This document shows positions 1 through 7,862 of a stretch of DNA of 21,080 nucleotides, one piece after another. A model generated the notes under the pieces. The model ran no database searches. It saw only the letters and a program-made list of their open reading frames with translations, and was not told where the DNA came from. Source of the stretch: JBLHGU01 sp047615875 (GTDB taxonomy: Bacteria > Pseudomonadota > Gammaproteobacteria > Arenicellales > CAJQKF01); the NCBI GenBank assembly GCA_047615875.1, contig JBLHGU010000088.1, positions 1 to 21,080 on the forward strand, given 5' to 3'. The position numbers and the translations under genes are program-made. Numbering within the stretch: position 1 is the first letter of the stretch; every line of letters starts with the position of its first letter.

Positions 1-322
1 ATTCACTTCGTTCACGGGGCAAGCTTTCCTGGTCAACGATGCGCCACAAGTAATGTAGTTTACCTTTGATCTTGATAAATACCTCATCGAGATACCAGGT
101 ATCACCAGCTTGCCGCTGTTTTGCTCTGATTTTCTTGGAATAGTCTTGTCCGAAATGGTAACACCATCGGCGGATGGTTTCGTAGCTGACATCTATTCCT
201 CGATACGCCAGAATTTCTTCTACATCGCGAAAACTTAATGTGAAACGAAAATAGAGCCAAACGGTATGTGAGATAATTTCACCAGAATGCCGAAAACCGT
301 GATAGATATTTTCTTTTTTCAT
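1..322 (-). CDS. IS6-family transposase, 5' part only (runs off the window)
   Basis: The minus-strand frame opens at an ATG at 322-320 and stays open to the window edge, giving about 107 residues. The N-terminal part reads like IS6/IS26-type DDE transposases. It has the helical region with GEIISHTVWLYFRF, then FRDVEEILAYRGIDVSYETI with RRW, then the first catalytic aspartate in the TWYLDEVFIKIKG motif, and LWRIVDQE. These enzymes carry out replicative cointegrate transposition. After VDQE the last ten or so visible codons no longer resemble the family, which usually continues with a LDIL-like strand. The gene may therefore be broken near position 25, or this may be a divergent member. The DDE residues beyond the first lie outside the window. 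Family assignment is firm; intactness is unknown. Confidence 0.85.
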   Translation of the reverse strand, partial: MKKENIYHGFRHSGEIISHTVWLYFRFTLSFRDVEEILAYRGIDVSYETIRRWCYHFGQDYSKKIRAKQRQAGDTWYLDEVFIKIKGKLHYLWRIVDQESLPRERSE

Positions 323-370
323 AAGTTCAGACTACAGTATTGGCGTCTCATCTGCTAACTTGACAATGCC
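1..370 (-). mobile_element. IS6-family insertion sequence, transposase 5' end and putative outer inverted repeat
   Basis: The transposase start lies 48 bp from a sequence that reads, on the minus strand from 370 inward, GGCATTGTCAAGTTAGC. This resembles IS6-family terminal inverted repeats, which begin with GG and contain a CTGT or TTGT-rich core followed by AAGTTAG. I take 370 as the probable outer boundary of the element. The opposite end and any 8-bp target duplication are outside the window, so the boundary is inferred from one end only. Confidence 0.55.
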
Positions 371-517
371 GTTCAAACCCAGCGACTTTTAGCTGTCAAT
401 CCTGTCGGTTAAGATGGCGGCACGCTCAGGGGGGTTGCATTGACAAAACAAAGTTAACTTATCAGTACCAGATTCCCCTTCCAAAAAGTCATGGAAGGCA
501 ATTCAGGCCTTAAGTTT
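371..517. other. Spacer between the IS end and the amidohydrolase gene
   Basis: No coding frame is recognisable here. It contains a 6-bp inverted repeat (CCTTCC at 477-482, GGAAGG at 493-498) just downstream of the amidohydrolase stop. On the minus strand this could form a small hairpin, but the T-rich stretch lies in the loop rather than after the stem, so it is not a convincing terminator. Confidence 0.4.
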
Positions 518-1981
518 CTACTCTACAGTAAGGCAAATAGGATTTACTTCATCAGCTGTCCGCCCGGCCCAATCGATCCCTGATACTCGAGCTAACGATC
601 TATCCTGTCCTGTTTGAAGACGATCATGAACTTCATTTTGATCCATAGTTAATACGATGCCATTTTGTACCATCTGTTCGCCATTCACATAGACATCTTG
701 AACAGCCGAAGCAACGCCAGAATAAATCAGAGAACGTAGTGGGTCACGAACCGGCCGCATAGACGGATGTTTCAGATCAATCATGACAATGTCCGCTTTG
801 GCATTTTCCGACAGGCGGCCCAAATCGTCCCGACCTAAGGCCTTAGCAGCGCCTAGTGTTGCAATTTCAAATATATGTTCGGTTCGTAGTAAATCCACGT
901 TACCGCTGGCGACTTTTGAAAGTAGTCCCGCAATGCGCATTTCCTCAATCATGTCGTGGGGATAGCAGTCCGTACCAAGTGCCATATTCACGCCTGCCTG
1001 ACGGTAACCACCGAGACTACGCATCATATCTCCCCATTGTGCAAAGGCGCGTGGGCAGTGCACAACACTCGCTCCCGAAGTCGCCAGGCGTTCCAGGTCT
1101 TTGTGCTCGTAATGATTAATCCAGGGATGTTGATCTATGTTAATCGCATGTCCGATGAGTGTTTGTGGCCCAAGTATGCCAATGTCGTCCAGCCATTCGA
1201 GTGGTGTTTTACGATGACGTCTAATCATTTCGCGATGTTCCATTACAGACTGAGCAGCATGGGTTTGCAGTGGAATGCCACGATCCATGGCAGCTTGTTT
1301 ACACTTGAGAAATAATTCTTCTGTGCAGGTATCGACCTGGGCAGCACCGATCATGCCATGCAATCGGCCTGATGAATGAGTTTCTGCGGTATCGATTAAA
1401 TCGAGCGCTCCTTCAAGATCGGCTAATCCTTTTGCTTCGTCCCATTTATATTTATGGTTACGGCCGTCTGGCGTATACCAGTGCCCGGAATTGACCATGG
1501 GGCAGGCATAGGTACGGATGCCAGTATCAGCAAGTGCACTAAGCCATCCATCAAATGGAAGCTTTTGAGAACAATAAAGTTCTGCCATGGTTGTGCAGCC
1601 ACTCTTTAAAAGATCGCAGGCTGAAGCCTGGATTGCTGCTACCGCCGACTCCTGATCTTCCTGGATCAACCAGGTATATTCAAACAATTGAGTCATCCAC
1701 ATATGCTTACTGGCTAGATCTTCGAAAAAACCTTTACCATGAATTTCCTGATAAGCGTGAAGATGTAAATTGAGCAGTCCGGGAATTATCAGGCGATTTT
1801 TGCCATCAATGATGGTATCCGCCTGACCATTATATTGTTTGCCAACATAAGTAATGGTATCTCCCTTGAATGCTAAATCTGCATTGCGTAGGTACTTGTG
1901 GGTTTGCATTTTTACATCGTAGGCAACTATCCAGTCTGCATTCTTAATGAGGGTTGTTGTAGTTGTATGTTCTTTCCGCAT
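518..1981 (-). CDS. ATZ/TRZ-type amidohydrolase (aminohydrolase/chlorohydrolase family)
   Basis: A 487-residue amidohydrolase-superfamily enzyme. Metal ligands are visible in order: HLH at 73-75 (NLHLHAYQE), H241 (QTHAAQS), H278 (IGHAIN) and D338 (LGTDCYPHDM). This is the mononuclear-metal pattern of the ATZ/TRZ, cytosine deaminase and S-adenosylhomocysteine/methylthioadenosine deaminase group. Such enzymes hydrolytically deaminate or dehalogenate N-heterocycles or act on related C-N bonds, and are cytosolic. Length fits the family (about 430-490). The ATG at 1981 is preceded by an AGGGG ribosome site 7 nt upstream. It is the last gene of the minus-strand operon, 24 bp after the epimerase gene. 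Substrate is not deducible; close relatives annotated as guanine, triazine or nucleoside deaminases differ in specificity. Class call strong, specificity open. Confidence 0.88.
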   Translation of the reverse strand: MRKEHTTTTTLIKNADWIVAYDVKMQTHKYLRNADLAFKGDTITYVGKQYNGQADTIIDGKNRLIIPGLLNLHLHAYQEIHGKGFFEDLASKHMWMTQLFEYTWLIQEDQESAVAAIQASACDLLKSGCTTMAELYCSQKLPFDGWLSALADTGIRTYACPMVNSGHWYTPDGRNHKYKWDEAKGLADLEGALDLIDTAETHSSGRLHGMIGAAQVDTCTEELFLKCKQAAMDRGIPLQTHAAQSVMEHREMIRRHRKTPLEWLDDIGILGPQTLIGHAINIDQHPWINHYEHKDLERLATSGASVVHCPRAFAQWGDMMRSLGGYRQAGVNMALGTDCYPHDMIEEMRIAGLLSKVASGNVDLLRTEHIFEIATLGAAKALGRDDLGRLSENAKADIVMIDLKHPSMRPVRDPLRSLIYSGVASAVQDVYVNGEQMVQNGIVLTMDQNEVHDRLQTGQDRSLARVSGIDWAGRTADEVNPICLTVE

Positions 1982-2005
1982 TGTTTGCCCCTAAAAATAT
2001 AGTTG

Positions 2006-2863
2006 TTATATAGGTTCACCAAGGTATCGACGCCAATTGCTTTTTATCTCCAGCCCTAATACTTTTTTTGCCCGGGTATTGTCATAAATAGTTGCATAGG
2101 GTCTGTTGGCATACAGGTGTTTGTTCCTGATTTCAGGAATGAATCCATACTTGTCTTTTATAAACGGCAATGTTTCCTTTGGAGAAAAAGTATCCTCTGC
2201 GCTGACGAAAAAGCAATCATAATCAGGACCTTCATAATCAAGCCCTAAACGTATAGCTTCAACGACATCGCAAATTTCCACGTATAACCAGAAATAGGGG
2301 TCATCAATCTCTCTTGACTGGCGCATGTCTTCTTCCATACCGACCCCATAAACAGTGGTTGGGCGCAAAACAACAATTTTCATGTCACTCCATCGGGAGA
2401 ATGTCTTACCGATTGCTTCCATTGTTTCCTTACTGCACCCATAAGCGTCATTGGGTTTTAAAGGATGCTGTTCATCCACCGGAAGGTAATCGGGTAGTGC
2501 GACTGACGGACGAGATAAAGCAACCAGTCCGGTCGCACACTCACTGGAAACCAGGATGACTTTTTTGATTCCCACCTGCTGGGCAACTTGCAGCACATTC
2601 CAGGTGCCAATTGTATTGAGTGAGAAAATCTTATCTTCAGGTGCATCTAATTGTAGTGCCGCTAGATGGACTACGGCGTCTGCATTTTTAAAAGCTGTTT
2701 CCAATGAATCCAGCGACAAAACATCAGCATGATGGTAATTATGATTATCGTTGCTATTGTTAATATCGATAGGGGTGACTTCGGCTAATTTTTCCAGACA
2801 TTTAACTGTCTCACGCCCGAGTAAACCGCTTGCGCCCGTTATTGCTATATTTTTAAATTTCAT
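2006..2863 (-). CDS. NAD(P)-dependent epimerase/dehydratase family protein (extended SDR)
   Basis: A 285-residue extended short-chain dehydrogenase. The Rossmann glycine motif GASGLLG is at 10-16. HLAAL at 66-70 follows the usual fourth-strand position, SSE at 106-108 holds the catalytic Ser region, and the YxxxK pair is Y141 and K145 (YGCSK). Family members include UDP-sugar epimerases and dehydratases, and also uronate or other sugar-acid dehydrogenases; this protein is shorter than typical UDP-sugar epimerases (about 330), closer to uronate-dehydrogenase-like proteins. It lies between the dihydropyrimidinase gene (103 bp upstream) and the amidohydrolase gene (24 bp downstream), so it probably oxidises or reduces an intermediate of the same pathway rather than a nucleotide sugar. 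That role is inference from context. Confidence 0.82.
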   Translation of the reverse strand: MKFKNIAITGASGLLGRETVKCLEKLAEVTPIDINNSNDNHNYHHADVLSLDSLETAFKNADAVVHLAALQLDAPEDKIFSLNTIGTWNVLQVAQQVGIKKVILVSSECATGLVALSRPSVALPDYLPVDEQHPLKPNDAYGCSKETMEAIGKTFSRWSDMKIVVLRPTTVYGVGMEEDMRQSREIDDPYFWLYVEICDVVEAIRLGLDYEGPDYDCFFVSAEDTFSPKETLPFIKDKYGFIPEIRNKHLYANRPYATIYDNTRAKKVLGLEIKSNWRRYLGEPI

Positions 2864-2966
2864 CGGCTACCTGTTACTAATACCAATCTAATAAATCAAT
2901 CAATTCATATCCTCGCCACGGATGCCTATGTAATATCTGTTCGTGGCCCGATTGGCGAGTAAGGTT
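2864..2966. other. Intergenic hairpin between dihydropyrimidinase and epimerase genes
   Basis: This 103-bp gap within the minus-strand operon contains GCCACG at 2915-2920 and CGTGGC at 2942-2947, a perfect 6-bp inverted repeat with a 21-nt spacer. It may act as a mild attenuator or mRNA processing structure. There is no U-run, so it is not a clear terminator. Confidence 0.35.
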
Positions 2967-4382
2967 TCACATGATTCTACCCGATGCCGATCGCTTGTAA
3001 AAACGACCCATCCCGGCACGCCCCAGCCATTCATCTCCATCAACGATCAACTGGCCGCGCAGAAAAACCTTACTGACCTTGCCTTTTACCCTGCGTCCTT
3101 CGAACAATGAATAATCGACATTCGAATGATGTGTATCAGCACTCAGGGTATGTCGATGTTCAGGATCGAACAGAACGATGTCGGCATCGCTTCCGACTGC
3201 AATAGTTCCTTTCTGCGGGAACAGACCGAACATCTTCGCCGGTGCAGTCGATGTCAGCTGCACGAAACGATTCAGATTAATACGGCCAGTGTTGACGCCA
3301 CCATCGAACAACAGCGGCAGACGAAATTCCACGCCAGGCGCGCCATTTGGGATTTTGGAGAAATTCTCTTTACCAGGCTGTTTGGATTTGAGCATGCCGT
3401 GCGCTTTTTCGTTGAAGCAGAAAGGGCAGTGATCAGTGGCAACGATCTGCAAATCATCAAACTGCAGGCCACGCCAGAGCGCCTGCTGGCATTCATGGTT
3501 CCGTAGTGGGGGAGTCATTACATACTTCGCGCTTTCGAATTCCGGGCGCTCGTATTCAGTGGCGTCCAGGAACAGGTAGTGCGGACAAGTCTCCGCGAAT
3601 GCATGTATGCCCCTGTCGCGTGCCTCGACAACGGCCTCCAGCGACTCCTTCGCAGACAGATGCACTATATAAACAGGCACCTCCGCGAGTTCTGCAATTC
3701 GAATGACTCTGTGGGTGGCTTCACCTTCCATCAACTGTGGCCGTGTCAGTTGGTGATATTTCGGAGATACGTTGCCGGCCGCAAGCGCTTCTTCGATCAA
3801 TGCCTGAATGATTATGCCGTTTTCGGCATGCAGATTGACCATGCCACCATGGTCGCCAACCTTGCGCATAGTGCGATAGATATCAGCGTCATCGACCATT
3901 AGTTTGCCGGGGTAAGCCATGTAAAGCTTAAAGCTAGATATGCCTTCGATGTTCACGATGTCTGGCAGTTCTGATAATGCCGATTTGCTTACGTCAGTAA
4001 GGATTATGTGAAAACTGTAGTCCACACAACACTGCGGTTCCGCAGCAGCCAGTCGACGATCGAGTGCCTGCTTTGGCCCCTCGTTCTTGAATTGCTGGGC
4101 GAAATCAATAATCGTTGTGGTGCCGCCAAATGCAGCTGATACGGTTCCGGTCTCGAAGCTGTCGCAGGTTTCAATGCCGTCTCCCATCGGTGTTTCCATG
4201 TGAACATGCACATCAACTCCACCGGGCATTACGAGGAGGCCAGACGCGTCGTGTACTTCGGCGTCTTCAACGTCAAGCGTACGTGCTATCGCCTCAATTT
4301 TTCCCTGATCAAGCAGGATATCGGCGACGTAGTCATCGACAGCAGTTATCACTCGACCGTTCTTGAGTAGTACTTTTTGCAT
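2967..4382 (-). CDS. Dihydropyrimidinase / D-hydantoinase-type cyclic amidohydrolase
   Basis: A 471-residue binuclear-metal cyclic amidohydrolase that opens cyclic ureides or amides such as dihydrouracil or hydantoins to N-carbamoyl acids. All metal ligands are present: H59 and H61 (VDVHVHMETP), the lysine normally carboxylated, K152 (SFKLYMAYPG), H185 (NLHAENG), H241 (VHLSAKES) and D317 (ATDHCPF). Length matches the family (about 460-480). The frame extends to an ATG at 4424, but the ATG at 4382 is preferred. It starts the conserved MQKVLLKNGRV, and AGGAGG lies a short way upstream, overlapping the stop of the preceding SDR gene, a sign of translational coupling. No beta-ureidopropionase or carbamoylase gene is visible here, so the ring-opened product would have to be processed by an enzyme encoded elsewhere or by a different route. 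Confidence 0.93.
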   Translation of the reverse strand: MQKVLLKNGRVITAVDDYVADILLDQGKIEAIARTLDVEDAEVHDASGLLVMPGGVDVHVHMETPMGDGIETCDSFETGTVSAAFGGTTTIIDFAQQFKNEGPKQALDRRLAAAEPQCCVDYSFHIILTDVSKSALSELPDIVNIEGISSFKLYMAYPGKLMVDDADIYRTMRKVGDHGGMVNLHAENGIIIQALIEEALAAGNVSPKYHQLTRPQLMEGEATHRVIRIAELAEVPVYIVHLSAKESLEAVVEARDRGIHAFAETCPHYLFLDATEYERPEFESAKYVMTPPLRNHECQQALWRGLQFDDLQIVATDHCPFCFNEKAHGMLKSKQPGKENFSKIPNGAPGVEFRLPLLFDGGVNTGRINLNRFVQLTSTAPAKMFGLFPQKGTIAVGSDADIVLFDPEHRHTLSADTHHSNVDYSLFEGRRVKGKVSKVFLRGQLIVDGDEWLGRAGMGRFYKRSASGRIM

Positions 4383-4398
4383 GACGCCTCCGTACCTC

Positions 4399-5199
4399 CT
4401 ATTGAGCAGTATAGCCACCATCAATCACCAGATCTGAGCCGGTTACGAATGTAGATTCATCCGAAGCAAGATACAACACGCCGAAGGCGATATCTTCCGG
4501 TTTCCCGAGCCGACCAATCGGGTGCTCCTGTTCCCATTCATTAAACAGGGCATTACGGTCGTCAAGACCAGTTTTATTCAGAACATCGCTAGCTTCCTGT
4601 TCAACCAATGGGGTGACAATACAGCCTGGGTGAATGGCATTAACCCGAATATTGTAACCAGACTTCCCGCAATGCAATGCTGCTGATTTTGAAAAGGTGC
4701 GAACGGCACTCTTGCTGGCACAATAAGGTGCATTATGCTCTTCTCCGACCAGGCCATAAGACGATGCAGCATTGACAATCGAGCCACTCATCGGAGAATT
4801 CAGTTTCATAGCCTCAATGGCATATTTGGTGCCGAGAAAAACACCTTCCAAATTCACTCGCATATGCCAGCGCAAATCTTCCAAAGTAGCATCTTCGATC
4901 GATTTTGTTTTTTGCACACCTGCGTTGTTGAATAATATATTCAGATGGCCGTGTTGTGCCATAGTAAATTCCATGAGCTTTTTCCAATCAGCATCTAACC
5001 CTACATCGAGGCAGAAAAACTCAGCTTTTCCTCCTGCCTTTCGAATGACATCGGCCACTCTTTCACCCTGTACTTCATTGCGATCCGCCAATATTACTGT
5101 CGCCCCTTCCTGTGCTAATAATTCGGCTGTTGCACGACCGATACCTGAGGCGGCACCCGTTACAATCGCCACCTTGTTCGCCACTCGACCAGTGTTCAT
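4399..5199 (-). CDS. Classical SDR family oxidoreductase
   Basis: A 266-residue classical short-chain dehydrogenase. Cofactor motif TGAASGIG at 14-21, an acidic D39-R40 pair after the second strand (ILADRNE) favouring NAD(H), NNAG at 91-94, catalytic Ser in NAASSYG near 146, and Y159-K163 in YCASK. HPGCIVTPL and the C-terminal IDGGYTAQ are typical of NAD-dependent alcohol or cyclic-alcohol dehydrogenases. It is the first gene of the minus-strand operon, and its ribosome site (AGGAG, minus strand) lies just before the ATG at 5199. It probably interconverts an alcohol and a carbonyl in the pathway. The exact substrate is unknown. Confidence 0.88.
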   Translation of the reverse strand: MNTGRVANKVAIVTGAASGIGRATAELLAQEGATVILADRNEVQGERVADVIRKAGGKAEFFCLDVGLDADWKKLMEFTMAQHGHLNILFNNAGVQKTKSIEDATLEDLRWHMRVNLEGVFLGTKYAIEAMKLNSPMSGSIVNAASSYGLVGEEHNAPYCASKSAVRTFSKSAALHCGKSGYNIRVNAIHPGCIVTPLVEQEASDVLNKTGLDDRNALFNEWEQEHPIGRLGKPEDIAFGVLYLASDESTFVTGSDLVIDGGYTAQ

Positions 5200-5458
5200 T
5201 AATTTCTCCTGCTATAGAAAATATTAAAAAATTGGTGTTTTCCCTGCAATCTGTTCAAGTTTGAACATTATTCCAAGCCTTGATACCTGAAAATCACAGG
5301 GTACTTTTTAACACTATTTAAATTAATTTAATGCATGGTTTTGATGAATGCGAAGCATAGATAAAAAGCAGGTTTTTGTATTTGATGCACTGGAGTAGAT
5401 TTATCACAATATTGAAAATTGTAGTTTGAATACGATTATTGATAACCGGTTGGATGCA
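5200..5458. promoter_or_regulatory. Divergent promoter region between the two catabolic operons
   Basis: An AT-rich gap separates the minus-strand SDR-hydantoinase operon from the plus-strand SDR-transporter operon. Both must be transcribed outward from here. I could not settle on clear -35/-10 boxes for either direction. The outstanding element is the 16-bp palindrome listed separately, which lies nearer the minus-strand gene. Confidence 0.6.
5252..5267. promoter_or_regulatory. Perfect palindrome TGTTCAA-GT-TTGAACA, candidate operator
   Basis: Seven-base arms (TGTTCAA and TTGAACA) are separated by two bases and match without error. A dyad of this size in a divergent promoter region fits the binding site of a dimeric regulator. 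It contains the T-N11-A spacing of LysR-type sites, and the LysR gene at 12891-13838 is the only regulator in the window, so that protein is the first candidate. This pairing is inference. Confidence 0.6.
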
Positions 5459-6232
5459 ATGAATTATGACTTTGACGGTGAAAAGGTACTTGTTACAGGC
5501 GGAAGTCGTGGCATTGGCTATGGAATCGCCAAAGCATTCGCATTAGCCAATGCTGAGGTCTTTATTCTCTCATCCAGTGAAGACGTTGTCGCGGCTGCAG
5601 CTCGCCTGGGCGACGAATCAAACAGTGTGGTTAGGGGATATCAATGCGATGTCACCGATGTCGACCGCGTCCGGGCCACGATGCTCGAGATTGGTCCGCT
5701 GGAGATTCTAGTCGCTAATGCTGGCCTCGAACGCATAACTCCGATCACCGATAAATCATCTGAGGTTGAGGCAATATTCCGTCGAATAATCGACATTAAT
5801 GTCATCGGTACCTATCTGGTTACGCGCGAAGTAGTGAATCAAATGTCGACAGGCGGACGCGTGATTATCACTTCATCGGTATGGGGTAAATCTGCGATTG
5901 GTGAGTTCAGTGCATACATTGCGTCCAAGCATGCAAATATCGGTTTTATGCGCAGCCTGGCGCGAGAACTTGGACCTGGTGGTATTCGCGTCAACTGTGT
6001 TTGTCCTGGCTGGGTTAAGACAGACGCGGCTATGTTGTCGCTGAAGCGAATGTCGCAACAGGAGGAACGACCCGAAGCTGAAATTCTGGCCAAAATAATG
6101 GCCACCCAGTGTTTGGATGGGTTGCAAGACCCGGACGATGTAGCCGGTGCTTATCTATTTTTGGCCTCGCCGCTAGCGAAGAATATAACCGGGCAGGCGC
6201 TTAACGTTGATAGAGGTGAATTCCTTGGATAA
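5459..6232 (+). CDS. SDR family oxidoreductase (first of a paralogous pair)
   Basis: A 257-residue classical SDR counted from the ATG at 5459; a TTG at 5426 would add 11 residues but has no ribosome site. Cofactor motif TGGSRGIG at 13-20, ANAG at 86-89 in place of the usual NNAG, Ser in ITSSVWG near 139, and Y153-K157 in YIASK. The C-terminus ends VDRGEFLG, where most SDRs have DGG. It overlaps and is homologous to the next gene: in the core from RIIDIN to CPGWVKTD, 45 of 81 positions are identical by hand count. First gene of the plus-strand operon. Likely an alcohol/ketone oxidoreductase on the imported substrate or its ring-opened product. Confidence 0.85.
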   Translation: MNYDFDGEKVLVTGGSRGIGYGIAKAFALANAEVFILSSSEDVVAAAARLGDESNSVVRGYQCDVTDVDRVRATMLEIGPLEILVANAGLERITPITDKSSEVEAIFRRIIDINVIGTYLVTREVVNQMSTGGRVIITSSVWGKSAIGEFSAYIASKHANIGFMRSLARELGPGGIRVNCVCPGWVKTDAAMLSLKRMSQQEERPEAEILAKIMATQCLDGLQDPDDVAGAYLFLASPLAKNITGQALNVDRGEFLG

Positions 6233-7034
6233 TTTAGATCATGATCCTGGCGAACGTGGCAATGGTGTGCGCCTGGATGGCAAGCGGGCATTAATTATTG
6301 GCGCCAGTAGTGGCATTGGTTATGCCGTGGCTAAAGCTTATGCCGAGTATGGTGCGGAGGTTACGATTCTTGCAGACGATGCGGGAATCACGCGGGCAGC
6401 GGAATCTATTTCAGCGCTTACCGGCAACCCAGTGACTCCATTACAATGTGATATTACTGATCGTGGGCGTTTGCATCAGGTATTAGCATCACTCGAACGC
6501 ATCGATATCCTGGTACAAAATGCCGGTTTCGAACGGTTGACCCCGCTCCAGGATGAAGACCCTGCTATAGAAGACACTTTTCGTAAAATAATCGATGTCA
6601 ATTTATTGGGGGCCTACTATGTCACGCGCGAATTAATCGCCAGAATTCCCGATGGCGGACGCATAATTTATACCGCTTCAACTTATTCTAAATACGCGAT
6701 AGCGCGTATGTCGGCCTATGCTAGTTCGAAACACGCACTGCTTGGCATGATGCGTAGTTTCGCCGATGAACTCGGTCCGCGCAGGATTACTGTGAATGCG
6801 GTATGCCCGGGTTGGGTGAACACCGAGTTTGCGAATCGTTCAGTGCGTAAAATTGCCAACGATAGCGGGCGCACAATTGAAGCGGTTAGTAACGATGTAT
6901 TTTCGTTGCAGGCCATCGAAGGGCATCTTGAACCCGACGATATAATTGGCGGTTATCTGTTTTTTGCTTCCGGTCTCGCAAGAGATATTACCGGTCAAAG
7001 CCTGCATATCGATCGCGGCGAATATCAAAATTAG
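6225..7034 (+). CDS. SDR family oxidoreductase (second of a paralogous pair)
   Basis: A 269-residue SDR. I choose the TTG at 6225 as start: it has GAGGTG 6 nt upstream and overlaps the last 8 bases of the first SDR gene, implying translational coupling. An in-frame TTG at 6207 lacks a ribosome site. Cofactor motif GASSGIG at 26-32, QNAG at 98-101, S152 (TASTYSK), Y165 and K169 (YASSK), and the same C-terminal DRGE signature as its neighbour. Catalytic residues are intact, so it is probably active. Being the product of a tandem duplication and coupled to its paralogue, it may form a mixed oligomer with it or catalyse the following step; both are inference. Confidence 0.85.
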   Translation: MDNLDHDPGERGNGVRLDGKRALIIGASSGIGYAVAKAYAEYGAEVTILADDAGITRAAESISALTGNPVTPLQCDITDRGRLHQVLASLERIDILVQNAGFERLTPLQDEDPAIEDTFRKIIDVNLLGAYYVTRELIARIPDGGRIIYTASTYSKYAIARMSAYASSKHALLGMMRSFADELGPRRITVNAVCPGWVNTEFANRSVRKIANDSGRTIEAVSNDVFSLQAIEGHLEPDDIIGGYLFFASGLARDITGQSLHIDRGEYQN

Positions 7035-7046
7035 GAGTTAAATAAT

Positions 7047-7748
7047 ATGTCTATTATCCCTTTAAAAGTGTCACCCTTGGAAGGCGCAGCCTACAACCTG
7101 AATTTTCCAGTAGTCAGAATGTTTAATGCTGCCTATGCGGGTCGAGACATCGAAGATGTGCAACATCATATTGATGAAATGGCTGCGCTTGGCGTCCCTG
7201 CACCGACTGAATTTCCACAGGCAATTGCATTGAGTAATCATTTGTTATCGACCACCGACGAGTTACAGCTTTATGCTGAGACTACCGGCGGTGAGGTTGA
7301 GTACGTGCTGTTTTGGCATCAGGATGAAATTTTGCTCGGGGTGGGTTCCGATCACTGTGATACCTGGCTCGAACGCCATAGCATGCGGCACTCTAAAAAT
7401 GTCGCACCGAATATCATTGCCTCCGAAGTTTGGCGCTTTGCAGACGTTGCTTCATATTTTGACCAACTCGAACTGAGTTGCGATATCTGGGCCAACGGCG
7501 AATGGTGTCCGTCGCAGCGCGACAGCTGTGCCAGTTTGTTACCGCCTGATTTCTGGTTCGAGAAAGTAGAGGCTAATTTTTCGAAGGCTGATGGCACCGT
7601 GTTATTCAGCGGAACAATAGGCAGCCTGAAAGGTGTGCAAAAGGGTGACGGTTATCGAATCAAGCTGTACGACCCGAATTCCGACCGCGCTTTGGCTCAC
7701 AGTTATCATTGTCATCTGGTGGATGAGTTAAATCTGGAGCAAAAATGA
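7047..7748 (+). CDS. DUF2848-like protein
   Basis: A 233-residue soluble protein with no signal peptide or membrane segment. It resembles the DUF2848 family as I remember it: an early AAYAGRDIEDVQHHIDEMAA stretch (residues 28-47), the family-like GVGSDHCD motif at 98-105 followed by ERHSMRHSKNVAP, and a late VLFSGTIGSLKGVQ segment. DUF2848 has no established reaction, though its GSDH-type motif and gene neighbourhoods suggest a hydrolase-like or FAH-like fold. Its ribosome site GGAG lies upstream of the ATG, 12 bp after the second SDR. Its place in the catabolic operon suggests a step on the same substrate. Family call moderate, function unknown. Confidence 0.7.
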   Translation: MSIIPLKVSPLEGAAYNLNFPVVRMFNAAYAGRDIEDVQHHIDEMAALGVPAPTEFPQAIALSNHLLSTTDELQLYAETTGGEVEYVLFWHQDEILLGVGSDHCDTWLERHSMRHSKNVAPNIIASEVWRFADVASYFDQLELSCDIWANGEWCPSQRDSCASLLPPDFWFEKVEANFSKADGTVLFSGTIGSLKGVQKGDGYRIKLYDPNSDRALAHSYHCHLVDELNLEQK

Positions 7749-7862
7749 ATAACATCATCATTGATATGGATGATGCTTTGAATTGCCAAATGTAGAGTTT
7801 TTTATTGGCTACACATCGGTGAGAATTTAACGACTAAATCGATAGCCTGGTGAAAACGTAAA

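Noticed and set aside
477..498. Terminator for the minus-strand catabolic operon
   Set aside because: The 6-bp stem has its T-run in the loop instead of after the stem.
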